Part shown: piece by piece, positions 11,836 through 23,244 of the stretch
Numbering within the stretch: the stretch's first letter is position 1
Layout: every line of letters starts with the position of its first letter
Assembly: GCA_036971475.1 (NCBI GenBank)
Contig: JBAIZL010000376.1
Coordinates: 467,501 to 531,500 of the forward strand
DNA length: 64,000 bases
Direction: 5' to 3'
Source: Prosapia bicincta
Lineage: Eukaryota; Arthropoda; Insecta; Hemiptera; Cercopidae
Position numbers and translations under genes: made by a program
The notes under the pieces: generated by a model
What the model was told of the DNA's origin: nothing
The model's database searches: none
The model's input: only the letters and a program-made list of their open reading frames with translations

Positions 11836-11839
11836 AAGT

Positions 11840-12341
11840 TGTTTTTAAGCTAACCATCGTGTCAGGCGTTACGGGCGAGACTATGAGAACGGGTACACCC
11901 ATGGATCACTTTCGATCATTTCCAACCCCCGGAATTCTGGAACCCCCATAGTTTGATCCTTAGCTCGACTGGATGGGCATCAGTCGAGAACTCGTAATAC
12001 TGTGCACAGGCTCCGACACCTGTGCACCGCGGACACTCCCTGACCAAGGTCCGAAGTGGCCAGCGGACCAGCAACCGCGCATACGTCTACGGCAGAGCAA
12101 GCTCACAGCAGCGTCCCAGACCAGAGTTTGTCAAGCTCTGGACCTTTCAGCACTCCCAACGCGCAACGATTCTGACCAGTCAAATTCCCTAAGAGAAGAT
12201 GTAAGTGTTGAAATGTGTATAGATTGTGTTGGTGTGTGTACGTGTATGTGTATGCTTTGTGAGTGGTGTAGTGTTAGGCTAGGGTACCGCGAGGGACGCC
12301 AAATCCCTCGTAGGTGCGGCTAGTCCGCACCCCCCTGCGGG
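11840..12341 (-). other. LINE-A 5' UTR
   Basis: About 500 bp of GC-richer untranslated sequence lies upstream of ORF1 and ends in a G-rich 5' terminus. It closely matches 50521-51007 in copy B. The part nearest ORF1 also matches the LINE-B 5' UTR (14115-14430). An internal promoter is expected for this type of LINE; I do not see a decisive motif. Confidence 0.75.
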
Positions 12342-12521
12342 AGAACGTAGTTGGTAACTGGCTTATCAAATTCACTAAATCACTGTGATGGAGGTTTTCT
12401 TGTGGTGGCAAGTAGACACAACACACAGTGATTTTATACGGGACAGCTCTTTGAACGGCTACTGCTTGTAAAGGAGTTAAGTTTAGAGAAACAGCATCGA
12501 TACAGTCACGGGCTAGGATGG

Positions 12522-12731
12522 CTACGCCACCTCTAGCTCGATCTTCTGTAACGAAGTCCGATCTAAAACTGAATACTCCCTTAAATGGAAATTATGCGAT
12601 TCGTGGAGATGTGTCTCCTGTAGACAAACAAACATTGGATACACATCTCGCTCGAGTACTTTAAGTTCTTCTATGTGACTCCTAACACCGTTGACGTTCC
12701 ATTGTATCACTGACTTCCTAAGCAAAGACAT
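12522..12731 (-). pseudogene. LINE-B ORF2 N terminus (APE endonuclease start)
   Basis: Starts SVIQWNVNGVRSHIEELK, with CLQETHL holding the conserved endonuclease Asn and Glu. After about 60 residues it is frameshifted; similarity continues in another frame down to about 12345 (AILARDCIDAVSLNL, CCVYLPP). The ATG at 12731 sits directly after tandem stops of ORF1 (TAA TAA ATG), in the same reading frame as ORF1. Confidence 0.8.
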
Positions 12732-12734
12732 TTA

Positions 12735-14114
12735 TTAGCTTAGCAAAGGATTTATTTGACACCCATTGGTGCTCTCTCCTTTCTTGCCTGGGACGTTTTT
12801 AGACGTCTCAGGCTTACATTTCTCAGATTCCATATCCACCCGTTCTGGGATGGAATCTGAGGAAGTTATGGATTTAGGAGGGGTAGTTTTTACATTCCCT
12901 CCTTTGTTAGCATTTTTCTTAATACCCGGTAACGACTGTGACGATGTGGTCTGTCGTAACTCTGGTCTACGTGGTTTAGATTTTTCTAACGTCTTCTGCA
13001 CAGAAACACAAGGCTTTCTTGGTGATTTAATTCGAGCTCCAATCCCCCCAGTGGAAGGGATAGGTACACGAGGTAAAACACTATCCGTTGCTGCAGGTTG
13101 TACCAAATTCAAAGCCGGACCATTTGTGACTAAGCACAAAAGGTGAGACACTTGTTCAGTTAGAGCTTCAATCTTCTTGGACAGCTCAGCACAGTTGGTA
13201 CAAGACGATTTTGAAGCGGTCAGAGTAGCGGCATAAGTCTTACTGTCTGCCTTTGGCTGAGTAGATCTATAAATTTTTTTGGCGTCTGGAAACGACAGTT
13301 TGTCTTTCGCCATGATGCCTAGGATAGCTTTCTCTTCCTTAAAAGTAGGACAGTTGTAGGATCGCGCTGGGTGGTCACCACCACAGTTGGCGCATTTCGG
13401 AGAATTAACACATTCCTTATCATCATGGCCTTCAACGCTACATATACCGCATACGTTCTGCTTCGAACACATAGAGCTGATATGCCCAAATAGCTGGCAC
13501 TTGAAGCAGCGCCTAGGGTAAGCCCCATATGGTCTCACTGAGAGCCTTTGGTAACCTGCATGTAAGTATTCGGGTATTTCCGGTTTGCAGAAGGTGACGA
13601 TAAAAGAAGCTGTTGCTACCTTTTCACCTTTGTCCATTTTCATGATAGAGACAACATAGCGACAATTCGGACTTACTGGAATGTACATTAAATCCCTATA
13701 TTTGATGACGCCCTTTGAGTAATTCAAGGATCTGTGGGGAGCCACAGATACCTTGACCTGGTCAAAGAAAGATGTCATTTTAGATAGAGCACGTATTTGT
13801 CTCTCGGTGGAAGTCGCAACTAACAGTGTTCCGTTTCTAAGTTTCTTAATAGAGGCTACTGGACCTCCAGCACAAGCAGTAATAGCCTTGTTGATCAGGA
13901 AAGGAGACACTTTGGAAAGATCTTTCCATTCTTCGGCACTAGATACAACTAAATACTTTGGTGATGGCAATGTCTGTGACTTTGCCACCATCAACATATT
14001 ACTCAAATCTTTACTAATTAGATCGTCAGGAGAATCCTGGCGTGTCGTCTTCAGACTAGTCATATTTGACGTGGTTTTTGAATCCATAAATATTTTTTCC
14101 AGCCATCGTGTCAA
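12735..14114 (-). CDS. LINE-B ORF1 protein (Gag-like, CCHC knuckles), intact frame
   Basis: An open frame of 459 codons. The true start may be the internal Met at residue 10 (MDSKTTS). The N-terminal half is basic/mixed, with a conserved region from SPKYLVVSSAEE to about residue 190 that probably forms the RNA-binding fold. Three zinc knuckles follow: C203-C206-H211-C216, C222-C225-H230-C235, and a variant C241-C244-H248-C255. A short amphipathic helical stretch (ELSKKIEALTEQVSHLL) and a Ser/Pro/Lys-rich tail complete it. In I-type LINEs such proteins coat element RNA. It is the best-preserved protein in the window, although its element is broken. Confidence 0.88.
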   Translation of the reverse strand: MTRWLEKIFMDSKTTSNMTSLKTTRQDSPDDLISKDLSNMLMVAKSQTLPSPKYLVVSSAEEWKDLSKVSPFLINKAITACAGGPVASIKKLRNGTLLVATSTERQIRALSKMTSFFDQVKVSVAPHRSLNYSKGVIKYRDLMYIPVSPNCRYVVSIMKMDKGEKVATASFIVTFCKPEIPEYLHAGYQRLSVRPYGAYPRRCFKCQLFGHISSMCSKQNVCGICSVEGHDDKECVNSPKCANCGGDHPARSYNCPTFKEEKAILGIMAKDKLSFPDAKKIYRSTQPKADSKTYAATLTASKSSCTNCAELSKKIEALTEQVSHLLCLVTNGPALNLVQPAATDSVLPRVPIPSTGGIGARIKSPRKPCVSVQKTLEKSKPRRPELRQTTSSQSLPGIKKNANKGGNVKTTPPKSITSSDSIPERVDMESEKCKPETSKNVPGKKGESTNGCQINPLLS

Positions 14115-14430
14115 GCGTTACGGGCGAGACTATAGGAACGGGTATACCCTTGGATAACATTAAGATCATTTCCAACCCTCTGAACTCTGAGGTCTATAGC
14201 TTTTCTCCTTAGCTCGACTGGATGGGCATCAGTCGAGAACTCGTAATACTGTGCACAGGCTCCGACACCCATGCAACGCGGACACTCCCTGACCAAGGAC
14301 CGAAGCGGCTGGTAGACCAGAAACCGCGCTTACGTCTTCGGCAGAGCAAGCTCACATCAGCGTCCCAGACCAGAGTTTGTCAAGCTCTGGACTTTGCAAC
14401 ACTCCCAACGCGCATCGGTTCAGACCAGTG
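14115..14430 (-). other. LINE-B 5' UTR
   Basis: The sequence is similar to the LINE-A 5' UTR (shared GTTACGGGCGAGACTAT and TCGACTGGATGGGCATCAG strings) but ends earlier, at about 14430, where the 37 bp satellite resumes. It is probably slightly 5'-truncated, since the G-rich terminus is missing. Confidence 0.7.
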
Positions 14431-14870
14431 AGTAGATTGACTAATGGTTAACACACAATATCCGATGCATAGCTTGACTACAAGGTAACACATAATATCC
14501 GATGTGTAGCTTAGCTAATGGTTAACACATATTACCTGGTGCATAGCTAGGCTAATGATTAACACATAGTACCCGATGCATAGCTTGACTAGGGCAAACA
14601 CATAGTATCCGAGGGATAGATTGACTAATGGTTAACACATGGTACCCAAAGCATAGCTTGACTACAAGGTAACACATAATATCCAATGCATAGCTTAGCT
14701 AATGGTAACACATAGTATCTGATGCAAAGCTAGGGTAATGTGTAACACATAGTATCCGATACATAGATTGACTACGGGTTATCACATAGTATCCGAATAG
14801 AGGCTTGAATACAAGTTAACACATAATATCCAATGCATAGCTAGGGTAATGTTCAACATACATAATGTAT
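14431..14870 (+). repeat. ~37 bp satellite, resumed left arm
   Basis: The same unit as 6340-6762 and in the same orientation, so the left arm continues beyond the LINE cluster. The segment around 14431-14560 is the reverse complement of about 16430-16490. Copy B lacks this segment on the right side of its LINE cluster. Confidence 0.8.
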
Positions 14871-15059
14871 AGTTAGCCTACATTCTGTGTTAAGCCAATA
14901 TGTTATGCTAAGCCGACATACATGATTTCCTAGCTGCGTACATGCAAGGGGCTTCCCAAACTTGATATACAATCGCTGTAAATACTATACCACTCAACAA
15001 ACACGTTAATCATCAGGTACTAGACACAGATCTACGGCAATGCAAGAGTAACCTTAAGT

Positions 15060-15633
15060 GTAACCCACACCCTGACAACAGATACCTAGCCTGACAACCG
15101 ATACATAGCCTGACAACAAATACATAGCATGACAACGGATACATAGCCTGACAACAGATACCTAACCTGACAACAAACACATAGCTTGACAACAAATACA
15201 TAGCCTGACAACAGATACCTAACCTGAAAACAAACACATAGCCTGACAACAGATACCTAGCCTGATAACCGATACATAACTAGACAACAGATACATAGCT
15301 CGACAACAAATACATAGCCTGACAACAGATACCTAACCTGACAACACATACCTACTCTGACAACGGATACATAGCCTGACAACAGATACTTAACCTGACA
15401 AACGATACATAGCCTAACAACAGGTACATAGTCTGACAACAGATACCTAACCTGACAACAAATACATAGCCTGACAACCAATACATAGCTAGAAAACAGA
15501 TACATAGCTTGAGAACAAATACATAGCCTGACAAAAGATACCTAACCCGACAACAAACACATAGCCTGACAACGGATACATCGCCTGGCAACAGATACAT
15601 AGCCTGACAACAGATACATAGCCTGGCAACAGA
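15060..15633 (+). repeat. 20 bp satellite (CCTGACAACAGATACATAG)
   Basis: Near-perfect head-to-tail 20 bp units alternate variants ending ATACATAG and ATACCTAA. It matches 51008-51495 in copy B. It lies in the central part of the inverted repeat and has no inverted counterpart that I can see. The preceding 14870-15059 is a mixed transition segment. Confidence 0.88.
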
Positions 15634-16420
15634 TCTAGATCAAATGACCAACGTTTCACCTAAATAACATTGAAAAAACTGTATTACCCGAAGTTTAACC
15701 GACCAACATACACGACGTTCAAACGAACAACATTTACACGAAGTTCAAATAGGCTATGGCGGTTATGGCTGGTGAAGGCTAGATCAAATGATCAACGTTT
15801 CAGCTAATCAAAGTTGAAAAACGTACGCTAATCAACCAACATTTACACCTAGTTCAAATGGGTTATGGTTAGTGAAGGCATTGGCAAAAGCCTTTATGAT
15901 CTGAGCCTTAGACCTTAGACGATATAGATAGCTACCTACGCATACCACAATATCTATGTAGAAACTGTTATCCTCTGACCAAGGCCTTTACACATATTGT
16001 TTAGGTATGTTGTATCAATTACAACATACTGACTAAAACAACAATTACGTAAATACCTCCATCAATTAATAGGTAAAGCTACCTTGGAATCAGCCCTAGG
16101 TAAAGTCACTCTAGAGTCATGCTTGAGGTAATGCCACCCTGACATCAGGCCTCAGGTAAAGCCTCTCTGCCGTTAAAACTACCTTGGAGTCAGCCCTTAA
16201 GGAACGCAACCCTGGAGTCAGGCAATAGGTAAAACCTGTCAGGAGTGGTAAAACAGCTACCAAAGCATACCCTATCACAATAGTATACATCCTGTATTAA
16301 TCCATTATGTATGTTACCCTATATAGGCCTACATACTGTTTTAAACCAATAAGCGTGTAAACCTACATTCCTCCTGAAATATGACAATATGCACATTACC
16401 CTACATAGCCCTACATACTC
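15634..16420. other. Centre of the giant inverted repeat
   Basis: Non-coding sequence between the arms. It includes two related ATCAAATGA(C/T)CAACGTTTCA segments, and a short repeat of the form GAGTCAGCCCT/GTAAAGC around 16070-16260. It matches copy B 51496-52180, where part of the short repeat is missing. No transposase or other gene is found here. Confidence 0.7.
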
Positions 16421-17690
16421 TGTATGTGTTAACCATTAGCTAAGCTACAAATCGGATATTGTGTGTTAACCATTAGTCAATCTACTCTTCCGGTACTATG
16501 TGTTAAACCATAGTCAGTCTATGCATTGGATATTTTGTGTTAACTTGTAGTTAATCTTCTCATCTGATACTATGTGTAACCCTTTCGCCAAGCTATGCAT
16601 TGGATATTATGTGTTAACTTGTAGTCAACCTACTCATCGGATACTATGTGACAACCCCTATTCAATCTATGCATCGGATACTATGTGATAACCCCTTTCA
16701 ATCAATGCATCGGATACTATGTGTTAGCCCTAGTCAGGCTATGCATCAGATACTATGTGATAACCGTTAGCCAAACTATGCAATGGATATTATGTGGTAG
16801 TTTGTAATCAACCTACCCTTCGGATACTTTGCAATAACCCATATCCAGCTATGCTTTGGATACTGTTTGTTAAACCATACTCAAGCTATGCATTGGATAT
16901 TATGTGTATAGTTACGTTAACCATTAGTTAACCATTAGATCAGCTATGCATCGGATACTATATGTTGGCTATTAGCCATGCTATGCATTGTATATAATAT
17001 GTTAACTTGTATTCAAACTTTTCATCGGATACGATGTGTTAACCCATAGTCAAGATATGCATTGGATATTATGTGTTAACCACTAGTCAAGTTATGCATT
17101 GGATATTATGTGTTAACCACTAGTCAAGCTACACATCGGATATTATGTGTTAACCCATAGTAAAGCTAACCATTAGTCTAGCTATGCAAAGAATACTATA
17201 TGTTAACCCTACGTCAAGCTTTAATGATTAGCAGGGCTATGAATCGGGTATTATGTGGTAATTTGTAGGCGAGCTACTCATCTGATACTATGTGTTAATG
17301 ATTAGCCAGGCTATGTATCGGATACTATGTGTTAACTTGTAGTCAGGCTACTCGTCGGATACTGCGTGATAACCATTAGCTAAACTTTGCATTGGATATA
17401 ATGTGTTATAGTATAATTTGTAGGCCCTTGTAGGGAATCATGTATGTCGGCTTAGCATAATATGTATGCAGGCATACACACATATTTGTTTAACACAGTA
17501 TGTAGGCTATCATGTTTGTAGGCTTAACATAGTATAAACGCCTATCTATGATAGCATGCATGTTGGCTTAGCATAGTATTTATTTGGTTTACACGCATAT
17601 TTGTATAACACACTTTATAGAGCTATCACTTATGGTTGCATAACATAGTATATAAGCCTACACGTCTTACTGAGACCGCATGCGAGGCGT
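16420..17690 (-). repeat. Right arm: inverted 37 bp satellite and AT-rich motif block
   Basis: Reads as the reverse complement of the left-arm modules: the 37 bp satellite at 16420-17440 (GTGTTAACCATTAGTCAA with CATCGGATATTATGTG), then the AT-rich motif block at 17440-17690. Copy B equivalents are 52180-53190, interrupted by a LINE-A fragment. Confidence 0.85.
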
Positions 17691-18424
17691 CCGGCAGGCG
17701 TAAGCATACAGAGCCCCTGCAATGTGATAGGTCGATTCCAACCAAAGACTGTTGACGATTTCAATTTAAAGTAATTATCGGTCGATTGAAATGAGTGTAA
17801 ATTGGTCGGTTAAACTTAGCGTAAGACAGTGTTTCACTGTTGTTTAGTTGAAACGTTGGTCATATGATCTATCCGATCATTTTTTGATGCTTTCATATAT
17901 TATTATTATAAACTACCCCTATTCACCTGACCCACCCCACGTATATCCAGCATACACTCCAAACACATACAACAATTAAGGATGAGTTAGGTTAGGACTC
18001 TATGACATCTATCCCCCGTGACCCACAAAACTCACCCCTAACACACAACACGCTTAAGAGTAGGTTACAGGCCATCTAAGTAACTTGGGTTTGACAGCAC
18101 TACCGAGCCCCTGCAATTGGTCAACAGGAAATTGGTCAATTTCCGAAAAGACTGTTGGGTATCTGGAATCAACGTAATTGTCGGTCGATTGATATGTGTG
18201 CAAGTTGGTCGGTGAAACTTAGCGTGAGACAGTATTTCACTGTTGATTAGTTGAAACGTTGGTCATTTGATCTAACCGATAATTTTTTGGCAATTTCATA
18301 TATTATTAAAACAAACCCCCGGTTCGATCCACCCCCACATCTAACCAAAATACACTCTAAGCATACAACACTTTTTCTTAGGTTAGGACACTAGAGCTAG
18401 ACGCCATCTTGTTCCCGCCATATG
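17690..18424 (-). repeat. Right arm: inverted spacer module
   Basis: Reverse complement of 4442-5400, matching along almost the whole length, but with one copy of the ~115 bp segment that is duplicated in the left arm. It carries TTAGGTTAGGAC strings at two places. It matches 53190-54057 in copy B. Confidence 0.87.
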
Positions 18425-21400
18425 GGCACGTCATAAAGCCATTGTACATACCCAGAAGGCATGGCACAGACCTAGAAGGCCCTTCATTTAGCTGAATTCC
18501 TTGACACAAAGCAAGATGCCATGGGAGAATGCTCGAAGGCACGTCATAAAGCTGGAAATGGAACGAACTTGGAAGAAATTGTACACACCCAGAAGCCATG
18601 GCACACACCTAGAAGGCGCGGCATGTAGCTGAAATCTTTGACACAGAGCAAGAAGCCATAGGATAAAGCTCGAAGGCACGTCATAAAGCTGAATGATTAA
18701 AACTGAAACAAATGGAACATAGTTGGAAGCCATTGTACAAACCCAGAAGCCATGGCACACACCTAGAAGGCGCGGCATGTAGCTGAAATCCTTGACACAG
18801 AGCAAGAAGCCGTAGGAGAAAGGTCGAAGGCACGTCATAAAGCTGGAAAATGAACATAGTTGGAAGCCATTGTACATACCCAGAAGGCATGGCACAGACC
18901 TAGAAGGCGCTTTATTTAGCTGAATTCCTTGACACAGAGCAAGATGCCATAGGAGAATGCTCGAAGGCACGTCATAAAGCTGGAAATGGAACGAACGTGG
19001 AAGCCATTGTACACACCCATAAGCCATGGCACAAACCTAGAAGGCGCGGCATGTAGCTGAAATCCTTGACATAGAGCAAGAAGCCATAGGAGAAAGCTCG
19101 AAGGCACGGCATAAAGCTGGAAATGATTAAAACTGAAACAAATGGAACATAGTTAGATGCCATTGTACACACCCATAAGCCATGGGACACACCTAGAAGG
19201 CGCGGCATGTAGCTGAAATCCTTGACATAGAGCAAGAAGCCATAGGAGAAAGCTCGAAGGCACGGCATAAAGCTGGAAATGATTAAAACTGAAACAAATG
19301 GAACATAGTTGGAAGCCATTGTACACACCCAGAAGTCATGGCACATACCTAGAAGGCGCGGCATTTAGCTGAATTCCTTGACACAGAGCAAGATGCCATA
19401 GGAGAAAGCTGGAAGGAACGTCATAAAGCTGGAAATGGAACGAACTTGGAAGCCATTGTACACACCCAGAAGCCATGGCACACACCTAGAAGGCGCGGCA
19501 TGTAGCTGAAATCTTTGACACAGAGCAAGAAGCCATAGGATAAAGCTCGAAGGCACGTCATAAAGCTGAATGATTAAAACTGAAACAAATGGAACATAGT
19601 TGGAAGCCATTGTACAAACTCTGAAGCCATGGCACACACCTAGAAGGCGCGGCATATAGCTGAAATCCTTGACACAGAGCAAGAAGCCATTGGAGAAAGC
19701 TCGAAGGCACGTCATAAAGCTGGAAAATGAACATAGTTGGAAGCCATTGTACATACCCAGAAGGCATGGCACAGACCTAGAAGGCGCCTTATTTAGCTGA
19801 ATTCCTTGACACAGAGCAAGATGTCATAGGAGAATGCTCGAAGGCACGTCATAAAGCTGGAAATGGAACGAACGTGGAAGCCATTGTACACACCCAGAAG
19901 CCATGGCACACACCTAGAAGGCGCGGCATGTAGCTGAAATCCTTGACATAGAGCAAGAAGCCATAGGAGAAAGCTCGAAGGCACGGCATAAAGCTGGAAA
20001 TGATTAAAACTGAAACAAATGGAACATAGTTAGATGCCATTTTACACACCCAGAAGCCATGGCACATACCTAGAAGGCGCGGCATTTAGCTGAATTCCTT
20101 GACACAGAGCAAGATGCCATAGGAGAAAGCTCGAAGGCACGGCATAAATCTGGAAATGATTAAAACTGAAACAAATGGAACATAGTTAGATGCCATTGTA
20201 CACACCCAGAAGCTATGGCACATACCTAGAAGGCGCGGCATTTAGCTGAATTCCTTGACACAGAGCAAGATGCCATAGGAGAAAGCTCGAAGGCACATCA
20301 TAAAGCTGGAAATGTAACAAAGTTGGAAGCCATAGTACACACCCAGAAGCCATGGCACACACCTAGAAGGCGCGGCATGTAGCTGAAATCTTTGACACAG
20401 AGCAAGAAACCATAGGATAAAGCTCGAAGGCCCGTCATAAAGCTGGAATGATTAAAACTGAAACAAATGGAACATAGCTGGAAGCCATTGTACAAACCCA
20501 GAAGCCATGGCACACACTTAGAAGGCGCGGCATATTGCTGAAATCCTTGACACAGAGCAAGAAGCCATATGAGAAAGCTCGAAGGCACGTCATAAAGCTG
20601 GAAATTGAACATAGTTGGAAGCCATTGTACATACCCAGAAGCCATCTCACAGACCTAGAAAGCGCCTTATTTAGCTGAATTCCTTGACACAGAGCAAGAA
20701 GCCATAGGAGAAAGCTCGAAGGCACGTCATAAAGCTGGAAATTGAACATAGTTGGAAGCCATTGTACATACCCAGAAGCCCTGGCACAGACCTAGAAGGC
20801 GCCTTATTTAGCTGAATTTCTTGACACAGAGCAAGATGCCATAGGAGAAAGCTGGAAGGCACGTCATAAAGCTGGAAATGGAACGAACTTGGAAGCCATT
20901 GACCACACCCAGAAGCCATGGCACACACCTAGAAGGTGCGGAATGTAGCTGAAATCTTTGACACAGAGCAAGAAGCTATAGGATAAAGCTCGAAGGCACG
21001 TCATAAAGCTGAATGATTAAAACTGAAACAAATGGAACATAGTTGGAAGCCATTGTACACACCCAGAAACCATGGCAAATATCTAGAAGGCGCGGCATAT
21101 AGCTGAAATCCTTGACACAGAGCAAGAAGCCATAGGAGAAAGCTCGAAGGCACGTCATAAAGCTGGAAATTGAACATAGTTGGAAGCCATTGTACATACC
21201 CAGAAGCCATCTCACAGACCTAGAAAGCGCCTTATTTAGCTGAATTCCTTGACACAGAGCAAGATGCCATAGGAGAAAGCTCGAAGGCACGTTATAAAGC
21301 TGGAAATGGAACGAAGTTGGAAGCCATTGTACACACCCAGAAGCCATGGCACACACGTAGAAGGCGCGGCATATAGCTGAAATCCTTGACACAGAGCAAG

Positions 21401-21880
21401 AAGCCATAACACTTAGCTAGATGCAACAACACAGAGCTGGAAGCCATAACACATAGCTAGATGTCACAACACAGAGCTGGAAGCCAAACCAGATAGTTGG
21501 AGGCTATAACACAGAGCTCGTAGCTAAGGCACAGAGCTGGAAGCCATAACACAGAGCTGGAGATGCCAAAACACAGAGCTGGAAGCCACAACACATATCT
21601 AGAGGCCATGGCACAGAGCCGGAATCCATAACACATAGCTAGATGTCACAACACAGAGCTGGAAGCCATAACAGATAGCTGGAGGCTATAACACAGAGCT
21701 CGTAGCTAAGGCACAGAGCTGGAAGCCATAACACAGGCAGCTGGATTCAATAACACAGAGCTGGAAGCCATAACACATATCTAGAGGTCATGGCACATAG
21801 CTGGATGCCACTACACAGAGCTGGAAGCCATAACACATAGCTAGAGGCCACAACACAGAATTGGAAACCATGTCACACAA
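18425..21880 (-). repeat. Right arm: inverted higher-order satellite
   Basis: Reverse-oriented copies of the 936-1913 satellite, about 3.4 kb and therefore much longer than the left arm. Higher-order units of 120-150 bp fill 18425-21400; the distal 21400-21880 consists of simpler 20-mers (CACAGAGCTGGAAGCCATAA). Larger blocks, for example starting near 18481, 18925 and 19370, look re-amplified. Frames encoding repeats like MPSSFLLWLLALCQGF are satellite artefacts. Confidence 0.9.
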
Positions 21881-22147
21881 TAGTGATTTTCAAGACTGTG
21901 GATTGAGTACAAAATATTTCTAACTAAACGGTTGATAATTCCATGCAATAAATATCAGGAAACAAACATTTTGCGTATGTATACGTTATACTCTCTTAAC
22001 GTTGATGCCTGTTTCATTACTGTTATTGTAAAGATATAAATTTCCTTTGTGTGAATTCGGGTGAGTATCATGGCTCTCGTGAGTAGCGGCCACACACTTC
22101 TTAAAATCTAATCTATAGGGGTGGTGAAGGATGTTCTCTACTCCCTA
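21881..22147. repeat. Right flank shared by copies A and B
   Basis: Non-satellite sequence following the array, nearly identical to 56011-56284. The A/B match ends at about 22147 (CTCCCTACA), after which the two copies are unrelated until 29951/57642. No gene is recognised. Confidence 0.85.
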
Positions 22148-22440
22148 CATTTGATTTTTTCATTATTCTTAATATCTTAAGTTATGTTCTGGAGCTTATT
22201 GAAACTGAATATTTTATTGCTCAGGACTATTTTCTGTTGATTCGTGAAGCAAACATTAAAAGAAAATAAGTGTTACTCTGCAGGGGTGCTCCTAGGGGAG
22301 GTTAGGTTACAAGAGAAACATTTTAGTAACAGAAAGCGTTCGAGTTTACTTCGTAATTGTTTAATGGCTTTATGTGGAACTTTGTAAGTTGTGACACCGT
22401 CATATAAATCGATGTGTAGGACATATATATATAGAACACT
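22148..22440. other. Unassigned AT-rich sequence
   Basis: Start of the unique block U1. It contains an isolated GGTTAGGTTAC string but no repeat or reading frame I can support. Confidence 0.5.
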
Positions 22441-23050
22441 GTGTTAACGGACATCCATTCGAGGGACCATGAAGTTATTACTATGATACAGGTGCTTAGA
22501 AGCAATGGCTGTAAGGAATATGCCATTAATAAAGCGTTAGACCGCCAAAGTGTCCTTCCAGTTGACGTAAACGAGAAAGAGACTGAGAAAGCTGGTACTG
22601 TTTTCTTGCCCTTTATTAAAGGAACCACTGATAGGATTAGCAGACTCTTTAGGAGGCATGGTATACGTTCCGTTTACAAACCAAACATCACCGTCGACAA
22701 TGTTCTTGGTAACGCCAAAGAAAAGATCTTCTTGGAAAACCATGGCGTTTACAACGTTTCTTGTGGACTATGTAAGAAATCGTACATTGGCCAAACGAAC
22801 AGACGTATCTCAGCTAGGCTTAAGGACCACAAACGTAGGCTTAAAAACAAGCAGAAAACGTCGGTGTTATACATGCACCACTGCGATACAGGGCATACCA
22901 TTGATTTCCAGTTTTGCAAGTGAAAAACTACAGGACTAGAATTATTCGTGAGGCTATCGAAATAGAGGAACAAGGATAATAGAGTCTTAACAAATGCGAT
23001 GATACTTTGAATTTGCCCGCAGTGTGGAAATGTGTCATCAATAGATTTTG
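22441..23050 (+). pseudogene. Penelope-like element 3' fragment with GIY-YIG endonuclease
   Basis: The open stretch 22441-22923 covers the RT thumb/linker (SRDHEVITMIQVLRSNGC, AINKAL, LPFIKGTTDRISRLFRRHG) and then the GIY-YIG domain: GVYNVSCGLC, KKSYIGQTNRRISARLKDH, HHCDTGHTIDF. After a frameshift near 22921, similarity to the PLE C terminus goes on (TRIIREAIEIE) and ends near the VWKCVINR-like codons. No genuine ATG starts the frame (first codon GTG), so it is 5'-truncated. The upstream RT catalytic region is absent. Confidence 0.88.
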
Positions 23051-23244
23051 TCGGCAGAAAGGTGAACAAAAGGAAAGGAATGTGAGTAATTGTTTGGATC
23101 AGGTGTGTGAGCATTGACGTCAATGGGAGTGGCTTCATGTCTCTCTATATACGAGCAGAGTTATCTGCCCTCTTCACTCGCTCTTCAACTGTTGTCATTT
23201 GGTCAATGCTAGATGAGATTCTAGCGAAACGTTGGATTTTATTC
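23051..23244 (+). other. PLE 3' untranslated tail
   Basis: Sequence after the PLE coding end. Near 23208-23232 a hairpin GCTAGA-TGAGAT-TCTAGC is followed by GAAAC, reminiscent of the hammerhead-ribozyme core that PLE termini carry, but the canonical CTGATGA is not present. The LINE-A 3' end abuts at about 23245. Confidence 0.4.

Larger units (their letters stand above)
8014..12341 (-). mobile_element. LINE-A copy 2, near full length but internally deleted
   Basis: This copy carries a 3' UTR, ORF2, the N-terminal part of ORF1 and the complete 5' UTR. Its 5' end (minus strand) is G-rich, at 12341, and agrees with the end of the copy-B element at 51007. The terminal 3' hairpin is missing; the sequence begins within the 3' UTR at the junction with LINE-B. 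Two internal deletions show against the copy-B element: about 220 bp within the endonuclease near 11238, and about 1.1 kb fusing early ORF1 to early ORF2 near 11580. It lies between two LINE-B fragments, which suggests nesting. Confidence 0.85.
12342..14430 (-). mobile_element. LINE-B 5' half (5' UTR, ORF1, start of ORF2)
   Basis: It contains a 5' UTR (14115-14430), a complete ORF1 and the first part of the ORF2 endonuclease up to a QLPTTF-like segment, where it abuts the 5' end of LINE-A at about 12341. It is diverged from LINE-A throughout. The LINE-B RNase H piece lies on the far side of LINE-A (6763-8013), so I infer one LINE-B element interrupted by LINE-A and lacking its RT region. Confidence 0.75.

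Noticed and set aside
15013..15600. Minus-strand frames encoding repeated CICCQAMYLLS
   Set aside because: Direct translation of the 20 bp satellite; no gene features.
15060..15633. CRISPR-like array
   Set aside because: Units are contiguous 20 bp repeats without unique spacers, in eukaryotic DNA with no cas genes.
18378..21407. Many minus-strand frames of 60-180 codons in the right arm
   Set aside because: Same satellite translated; equivalent frames occur wherever the array does (also 39608-41436 and 54002-55743).
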